Origin: Methanobacteriota archaeon
GTDB lineage: Archaea; Halobacteriota; Methanomicrobia; Methanomicrobiales; Methanoculleaceae
Length of the DNA: 9,126 nucleotides
Direction of reading: 5' to 3'
NCBI GenBank assembly: GCA_023457135.1
Contig: JAEWMO010000131.1
Span: 1-9,126 of the forward strand
The position numbers and the translations under genes were made by a program. Under the pieces are notes generated by a model. The model saw only the letters and a program-made list of their open reading frames with translations, searched no databases and was not told the origin of the DNA. Of this stretch, positions 5,798 to 9,126 are shown piece after piece. Every line of letters begins with the position of its first letter. The first letter of the stretch is position 1.

Positions 5798-6808
5798 GTG
5801 GTGAAGGATTGCTCCACCGATACGGTAGCACAGGCCGTCAGGGAATACGAGGGCGTCACCCGGAAGAAGATGATCGGCAATATGATCCGGTCTCTCCGCA
5901 TCGAAAGCCCGGATGTCGTCGCCTCGTTCGGGGAGGATGCCGCGGTCATCCGGCATAATGCGGAGGATGCGCTGCTCCTTGCAGCAGACGGTATCTGGAG
6001 CAGGCTCATGGAGGCGGACCCGTTCTGGGCAGGATACTGTGCCGTGCTCGTGAACGTTCACGATATTGCCGCCATGGGAGGAAGGCCTGTTGCCATGGTC
6101 GATATCCTTTCTGCCACGGACGACCGTATTCGCGACGAGGTGACCCGGGGAATGGTCGCCGCATCCTCGCAGTTCGGCGTCCCGATCGTGGGCGGGCACC
6201 TGCACCCGGAGACACCCTACAGTGTCGTGGATGTGGCGATCCTCGGGACGGCCCGGATGGACCAGCTCATCTTCTCGGATACGGCAGAGGTGGGCGACCG
6301 GGTGATCGCGGCGATCGACCTCGATGGCCGGGTGCACCCGTCGTGCTGTTATAACTGGGACTCCGTCACGATGAAGCCTGCAGAGGTGGTGCGGGCCCAG
6401 ATCAAGGTGATGGAGGATCTGGGAAAGGAGCACCTGGTGACGGCCGGGAAGGATATCAGCAACCCGGGCGTCATCGGGACGCTCGGCATGCTTCTTGAGG
6501 TGAGCGAGAAGGGCGCGATGATCGACCTTGAGGCGATTCCCCGCCCGGACCTCGCCGCAGTCAAACTCTCCTTCGAACAGTGGGTGCGCATGTACCCCGG
6601 CATGGGGTTCATCCTGACTGCAAAGGCAGAGCACGTGGATGAGGTCTGCCGCCGGTTTGCCGCGGTCGGGATGGCGGCGGCCACCATCGGCGAGGTCGAC
6701 GGGAGCAGGCGGCTCTCGGTCAGGTACCTCGGCCGGGAGACCCAGGTCTTCGATCTCGACCGGAACGGCATCATGCGGATCTTCTCCGAAGGGGGGGCAT
6801 GCCGGTAA
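5798..6808 (+). CDS. Methanogenesis marker protein 2 (AIR synthase/PurM-like)
   Basis: A 336-residue protein of the PurM/HypE/SelD/ThiL (AIR synthase-related) superfamily, best matching the methanogenesis marker 2 group, found with the methanogenic pathway. Visible features: helix REYEGVTRKK (15-24), the metal/ATP-binding FGEDAAV (44-50), LAADG (61-65), the family-like block VNVHDIAAMGGRPVAMVD (85-102), GGHLHPETP (132-140), GDRVI (167-171), a CCYNWD segment (183-188), and a second alpha/beta domain from about 165 on. The superfamily usually performs ATP-dependent phosphoryl transfer or dehydration; the substrate of this member is not known to me. The start is GTG 5798 (GGTG 5 nt upstream); the next codon is also GTG. 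The 3' end overlaps mtxX by 10 nt, so the two are translationally linked. Confidence 0.88.
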   Translation: MVKDCSTDTVAQAVREYEGVTRKKMIGNMIRSLRIESPDVVASFGEDAAVIRHNAEDALLLAADGIWSRLMEADPFWAGYCAVLVNVHDIAAMGGRPVAMVDILSATDDRIRDEVTRGMVAASSQFGVPIVGGHLHPETPYSVVDVAILGTARMDQLIFSDTAEVGDRVIAAIDLDGRVHPSCCYNWDSVTMKPAEVVRAQIKVMEDLGKEHLVTAGKDISNPGVIGTLGMLLEVSEKGAMIDLEAIPRPDLAAVKLSFEQWVRMYPGMGFILTAKAEHVDEVCRRFAAVGMAAATIGEVDGSRRLSVRYLGRETQVFDLDRNGIMRIFSEGGACR

Positions 6809-7560
6809 CGGTCGGGTTCGGGGCGGCGGCCCCTGACGATAAGATCCTCGCGACTGTCCGGGCGGTCGCGGGCAGGGTCAATCTCATCCTTTTTTCCGGT
6901 CCGGGCTCTGTCGGTTCGTTCGGGGATGGTGTGACGGTCGTTGAGGCGGAGGAGCCGGAGGCGGCTCTGATTAAGGCTCTTGCCGCGGGCAGGATCGATG
7001 CCGCCGTCAGGGGCACGCTCCCCGCCTCCACCACGCTGAAAGCCCTCAAACAGGCCGCAGGCGTCGATCACCTGGAGCGGATAGCCCTTCTTGAGACCGC
7101 CGGCGGGTGCCTCTTCCTCCTTGCCCCGGTCGGGGTCGACGAGGGCTGGACGGTCGAGGAGAAGGTGCGGTTCGTCGAGCGCGGCCGCGAAATTGCCCGG
7201 AGTTTCGGGCTGCCTGAAAAGGTGGCGGTCCTCTCCGGGGGGAGGCTCGGGGACATCGGGCGGCACCCGGTTGTCGACCGGACGATGGCGGACGCCGAGC
7301 TGGTCGCCCGCCTGACCGGGGCGGTGCATGCCGAGATCCTGATCGAGGAGGTGCCGGGGCAATACGGGATGGTCGTCGCTCCTGACGGGGTCTCCGGGAA
7401 CCTGATCTTCCGTACGCTCACGTTCCTCGGGAACGGCGTCGGACACGGTGCTCCGGTGGTAAATATCGATAGAATTTTCGTAGATACGTCGCGCGCCTCA
7501 GCAGATTATACGAATGCAGTAATGCTCGCAAAATCACTGGCGGAATCGAGAAATCCTTGA
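6799..7560 (+). CDS. mtxX: Methanogenesis marker protein 4 / MtxX
   Basis: A 253-residue protein matching the methanogenesis marker 4 group, named MtxX as a putative methyltransferase subunit. The architecture resembles the phosphotransacetylase/PlsX fold: DAAVRGTLPAS (67-77), VAVLSGGRLGDIGRHPVVDR (142-161), and PDGVSGNLIFRTLTFLGNG (195-213), comparable to the late DG-GN segment of PlsX/Pta. That suggests an acyl-phosphate or phosphate-bearing ligand, but the methyltransferase label is not supported by any SAM motif I can see. The start ATG 6799 lies inside the end of mmp2, right after a run of seven G that can act as a poor, very close ribosome site; coupled translation is likely. The operon ends at a strong terminator at 7567-7592. 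Confidence 0.88.
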   Translation: MPVTVGFGAAAPDDKILATVRAVAGRVNLILFSGPGSVGSFGDGVTVVEAEEPEAALIKALAAGRIDAAVRGTLPASTTLKALKQAAGVDHLERIALLETAGGCLFLLAPVGVDEGWTVEEKVRFVERGREIARSFGLPEKVAVLSGGRLGDIGRHPVVDRTMADAELVARLTGAVHAEILIEEVPGQYGMVVAPDGVSGNLIFRTLTFLGNGVGHGAPVVNIDRIFVDTSRASADYTNAVMLAKSLAESRNP

Positions 7561-7566
7561 ATCGGG

Positions 7567-7592
7567 GGCCTGTTACTAAAACAGGCCTTTTT
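7567..7592 (+). terminator. Hairpin plus T-tract terminator of mmp2-mtxX
   Basis: GGCCTGTT (7567-7574) and AACAGGCC (7580-7587) form a perfect 8-bp stem with loop ACTAA, followed at once by TTTTT. It begins 7 nt after the mtxX stop and looks like an intrinsic terminator. Confidence 0.88.
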
Positions 7593-7633
7593 CCGTCGCT
7601 CTTTTAATCGCTCTGATTCTCTGTCTGGTATCC

Positions 7634-7666
7634 GGATGCCCTCTCCATATGCATCCCCGATGGAGA
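7634..7666. repeat. Two interleaved inverted repeats upstream of the histone promoter
   Basis: GGATGC (7634-7639) pairs with GCATCC (7651-7656), and TCTCCAT (7642-7648) pairs with ATGGAGA (7660-7666). Both have 11-nt spacers and interlock, so as RNA they would be alternatives or a pseudoknot. They lie 35-70 bp upstream of the histone TATA box. Confidence 0.5.
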
Positions 7667-7693
7667 AGAGAAACGCAAATTTTGGAGATAATC

Positions 7694-7709
7694 CCGAAAT
7701 GTTTTTATA
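7694..7709 (+). promoter_or_regulatory. Histone promoter (BRE + TATA)
   Basis: CCGAAAT, a purine-rich BRE-like element, is followed by TTTTTATA (7702-7709). The expected start is about 7731, giving a leader of about 16 nt that still contains the GAGGTG ribosome site. This is the best TATA box in the window. Confidence 0.7.
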
Positions 7710-7719
7710 CTAACTCATA

Positions 7720-7737
7720 CACCTCTTTTTAGAGGTG
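7720..7737 (+). promoter_or_regulatory. Inverted repeat covering the histone Shine-Dalgarno
   Basis: CACCTCT (7720-7726) and AGAGGTG (7731-7737) are perfect 7-bp arms with a TTTT spacer. The right arm contains the histone ribosome site GAGGTG (7732-7737), 9 nt before ATG 7747. If transcribed, the left arm would mask the ribosome site; if not, the dyad sits exactly at the predicted transcription start as a possible operator. Confidence 0.65.
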
Positions 7738-7746
7738 GAATTAGAT

Positions 7747-7953
7747 ATGGCAGATCTACCTATTGCTGCGGTTGTACGTATCGCAAAGAAGAATGGTGCT
7801 GAGAGGGTCGGCAGCGACGCTGCTGCTGCACTCGTTGTGAAGGCCGAGGCATACATTGCCGAGCTGACCAAGGAAGCCAACAGGCTTGCCCAGCACGCGG
7901 GACGCAAGACGATCAAGGCAGAAGACGTCGACCTCGCGGTTAAGTCCGCGTAA
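7747..7953 (+). CDS. Archaeal histone
   Basis: A 68-residue single histone fold that dimerises, wraps DNA and compacts the chromosome. Family landmarks are clear: LPIAAVVRIAKKNGAERV (4-21, helix 1 and loop 1), the long central helix about 24-49, then AGRKTIKAEDVDLAV (51-65), with the Arg/Asp clamp residues of loop 2 and helix 3 present. The segment after loop 1 is Ala-rich (SDAAAALVV) where Methanothermus HMfB has more charged residues. ATG 7747 gives the normal family length with GAGGTG 9 nt upstream; a GTG at 7735 would add four residues but lies inside the ribosome site. Single-gene unit: own promoter, terminator after it. Confidence 0.96.
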   Translation: MADLPIAAVVRIAKKNGAERVGSDAAAALVVKAEAYIAELTKEANRLAQHAGRKTIKAEDVDLAVKSA

Positions 7954-7980
7954 ATCGACCGATCTCTCTTCTCTTTACCC

Positions 7981-7999
7981 GGGGGCTTATCAGGCCCCC
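7981..7999 (+). terminator. Hairpin terminator after the histone gene
   Basis: GGGGGC (7981-7986) and GCCCCC (7994-7999) enclose a 7-nt loop, 27 nt after the histone stop, followed by TTCTC rather than a pure T-tract. It is a likely 3' end for the histone mRNA. Confidence 0.6.
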
Positions 8000-8204
8000 T
8001 TCTCAGGTCTCTGTTCTGCGAGTTTTTGCCGGACGGTGTCGTGTCTGTTGTTCTGGCGAACGGAAGTTGCGGCCGGCCAGCGGGGGTGATGCTCGTGTGG
8101 GGCGGATTGCGAGTTGTGGAACTCAGTCTGATGTGAGTTGTGGCGGACGGAGCGACCAGGTGGGGAGAGAATCCCGGTGCACTGGACCGTGGGGATATCG
8201 CCTC

Positions 8205-8230
8205 GGGGGGAGGGGCTGACGGGGAGGGGG
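8205..8230 (+). other. G-quadruplex-forming motif
   Basis: Four G-runs of 6, 4, 4 and 5 bases separated by spacers of 1, 5 and 1 bases (A, CTGAC, A). This fits the standard intramolecular G-quadruplex pattern very well. The last two runs also form the 5' arm of the adjoining hairpin, so the two structures exclude each other. Confidence 0.7.
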
Positions 8231-8244
8231 CTTGCCCCCTCCCC
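8221..8244. repeat. Perfect 10-bp hairpin
   Basis: GGGGAGGGGG (8221-8230) and CCCCCTCCCC (8235-8244) enclose the tetraloop CTTG. It is the longest perfect stem in the window. No T-tract follows on either strand, so it is not an obvious terminator. Confidence 0.8.
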
Positions 8245-8286
8245 TGTCTCAACTCCTAAAAAATACATGTAACCCCCACCCCACCC

Positions 8287-8367
8287 GGCCTTCGGCCTCC
8301 TCCTCCGCACCTTCGGTGCTTCAACTCCTGCCGTTCCGGCAGTCGTTCCCCGCCCCAGGGGGCGGGG
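8287..8367. repeat. Array of regularly spaced small hairpins with TTC loops
   Basis: Three successive stems have different arms and the same TTC loop: GGCC/GGCC (8287-8297), GCACC/GGTGC (8307-8319) and CTGCCG/CGGCAG (8328-8342). A fourth, CCCCGCCC/GGGCGGGG (8348-8367), has a short CAGG loop. Loop centres are 21, 22 and about 22 nt apart. TCAACTCCT occurs twice (8249-8257, 8321-8329). It could be a REP-like element or a structured RNA. Confidence 0.6.
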
Positions 8368-8654
8368 GCAGTGCATGGCGATACCCGATAGAAATCCGTG
8401 TCAGGGTATGCAATTGTCGAGATCGCTAAGAACTGGAGTATGCGAGACCAAATTTTCACATCCCCAACCGTCAGACACCCGACCGCCACCCGGATGCCCC
8501 ACAGAACGCTCCTCCCTGCGATTCAGGCCGGGTTGCAGCGCGGCACGGTGAAATAGGCGATCCCGCCGTGACACATCCCCTGCGGCCCGCCACGCCGCTC
8601 TGGTGGCAACGGCCGCCGCATGCTCCTGCGGCACCCCAAAAATTGTCGTTATGC

Positions 8655-8671
8655 CCCTCTGGTTCAGAGGG
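8655..8671 (-). terminator. Possible hisB terminator hairpin spanning its stop codon
   Basis: On the - strand CCCTCTG (8671-8665) and CAGAGGG (8661-8655) form a perfect 7-bp stem with a 3-nt loop. The hisB TGA lies within it, and a T5 tract follows about 14 nt later (8641-8637). Confidence 0.45.
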
Positions 8672-9126
8672 TTCCCTTGGTGCTCGGCACGTCGCCTTCT
8701 TGCGCGGGATCGACCGCCACGGCCGCGCGCAGGGCCCGCGCGAACGCCTTGAACGCCGCCTCGCAGACGTGGTGGTCGTTCCGGCCCGTTGCCGTGACAT
8801 GAGCGGTGATTCCGGCCTTCGTGCAGAGGCTGTAGAAGAAGTGCTCGATGAGATCGCCGGGGATGCCTCCCGGGCCCGCCGGCGAGAAGTCGGCCGCAAA
8901 GACGAGGTAGCCCCGACCGCCCACGTCGAGCGCCACCCGCGCGAGTGCCTCGTCCATCGGGACGGCGGCGTCGGCGAACCGGGTGATCCCCCTCCCGTCC
9001 CCGACCGCTTCGGCAAGGGCCGTGCCGAGGACGATCCCGATATCCTCGATGGTGTGGTGTGCGTCCACCGGGAGGTCCCCGGTCGCCCGGATGGTGAGGT
9101 CCATCCGGCCGTGCCGCGCAAACGAC
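8664..9126 (-). CDS. hisB: Imidazoleglycerol-phosphate dehydratase, 5'-truncated by the window edge
   Basis: Catalyses the dehydration of imidazole glycerol phosphate to imidazole acetol phosphate in histidine biosynthesis; Mn-dependent, assembles as a 24-mer. The visible 153 residues begin SFARHGRMDLTI, the sequence that follows the conserved N-terminal HML segment, so the Met at 9104 is internal and about 40 residues lie outside the window. Both repeated metal-binding motifs are intact: DAHHTIEDI (visible 21-29) and NDHHVCEAAFKA (116-127). The C-terminus DVPSTKGTL is the usual family ending. Only the dehydratase domain is present at this end, with no phosphatase fusion visible. The nearest gene in the window is the histone, about 700 bp away. 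Confidence 0.96.
   Translation of the reverse strand, partial: SFARHGRMDLTIRATGDLPVDAHHTIEDIGIVLGTALAEAVGDGRGITRFADAAVPMDEALARVALDVGGRGYLVFAADFSPAGPGGIPGDLIEHFFYSLCTKAGITAHVTATGRNDHHVCEAAFKAFARALRAAVAVDPAQEGDVPSTKGTL

Larger units (their letters stand above)
7954..8663. other. About 700 bp with no credible gene
   Basis: Open frames here are short, low in normal protein composition and run through hairpins, so I call none. Contents: the histone terminator (7981-7999), a GAGTTGTGG direct repeat (8111-8119 and 8135-8143), a G-quadruplex motif (8205-8230) overlapping a long hairpin (8221-8244), an A/T patch TAAAAAATACATG (8257-8269) that could be a TATA box, regularly spaced small hairpins (8287-8367), a dyad ATACCC/GGGTAT (8381-8386 and 8404-8409), and GCCGCA/TGCGGC (8615-8632). 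No tRNA, SRP RNA or RNase P RNA core was recognised. A degenerate gene or an unannotated RNA cannot be excluded. Confidence 0.55.

Noticed and set aside
5243..6634. A 463-codon - strand open frame across the rfcL start, the spacer and mmp2
   Set aside because: It overlaps two well-identified genes in other frames, has His/Arg/Pro-rich composition and no family features.
6349..7446. A 365-codon - strand open frame opposite mmp2 and mtxX
   Set aside because: Antisense shadow with disordered Arg/Pro/Asp-rich composition; the + strand genes are clearly real.
8085..8150. Possible C/D box guide RNA (GTGATGC near 8085, CTGATG near 8128)
   Set aside because: The C box has a mismatch, the D' and C' boxes would overlap, and no proper terminal CUGA box lies at the right distance.
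8287..8367. CRISPR-like array
   Set aside because: Units are about 21 nt apart with differing stems and no constant direct repeat plus unique spacer structure, and no cas genes are present.
7990..8634. Several small - strand open frames (7990-8376, 8256-8489, 8401-8634)
   Set aside because: They translate hairpin and repeat DNA into low-complexity Gly/Arg/Pro strings, lack ribosome sites and overlap one another in different frames.
8380..8660. Possible SRP RNA or RNase P RNA on either strand
   Set aside because: I could not find the conserved core motifs of either RNA; high GC and scattered hairpins alone are not enough.
8651..8690. tRNA-like GGTTC segment near the end of hisB
   Set aside because: It lies in a simple hairpin across the hisB stop; no acceptor, D or anticodon arms can be built around it.

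Overview
The window looks like a piece of a GC-rich euryarchaeal chromosome, most likely a hydrogenotrophic methanogen of the order Methanomicrobiales (a Methanoculleus-like genome is my best guess; the genus is inference). Evidence: two methanogenesis-marker proteins encoded in tandem (marker 2 and marker 4/MtxX), an archaeal histone, the large subunit of archaeal replication factor C, an archaemetzincin and a UPF0146 protein, together with archaeal TATA-type promoters and GGAGGTGA-type ribosome binding sites. Eleven protein genes are supported; two run off the ends. No rRNA, tRNA, CRISPR array, insertion sequence or prophage was seen.

Layout. 1-709 (+): 3' part of an acetolactate decarboxylase gene. 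808-3139 (-): a tight three-gene operon, transcribed usp2 -> ArsB/NhaD-family permease -> usp1, in which a 12-TM-type ion permease is flanked by two universal stress proteins. 3222-3761 (-): archaemetzincin protease, divergent from 3779-4186 (+): UPF0146 protein. Only 17 bp separate these two start codons, and their likely promoters are arranged with mirror symmetry inside each other's coding sequence. 4183-5547 (-): rfcL, whose stop codon overlaps that of the UPF0146 gene. 5548-5797: GC-rich, dyad-rich divergent spacer. 5798-7560 (+): methanogenesis marker 2 (PurM/HypE-like) and mtxX (marker 4), overlapping by 10 nt and ended by a very clear hairpin + T-tract terminator. 7747-7953 (+): histone, with strong TATA box and Shine-Dalgarno, the latter lying inside a perfect inverted repeat. 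7954-8663: about 700 nt without a credible gene, but with a possible G-quadruplex/hairpin switch and a run of regularly spaced small hairpins. 8664-9126 (-): hisB, N-terminus beyond the window.

How the genes fit together: this is mostly a housekeeping region (replication clamp loading, chromatin, histidine biosynthesis, methanogenesis-specific proteins), not a mobile island. Most likely places for undescribed biology are the mmp2-mtxX pair (conserved with methanogenesis, biochemically undefined), the USP-permease-USP operon (both USPs lack a canonical ATP-binding loop), the symmetric amzA/UPF0146 promoter region, the histone leader dyad, and the structured intergenic region 8205-8410. No clearly new defence or mobile system is visible.
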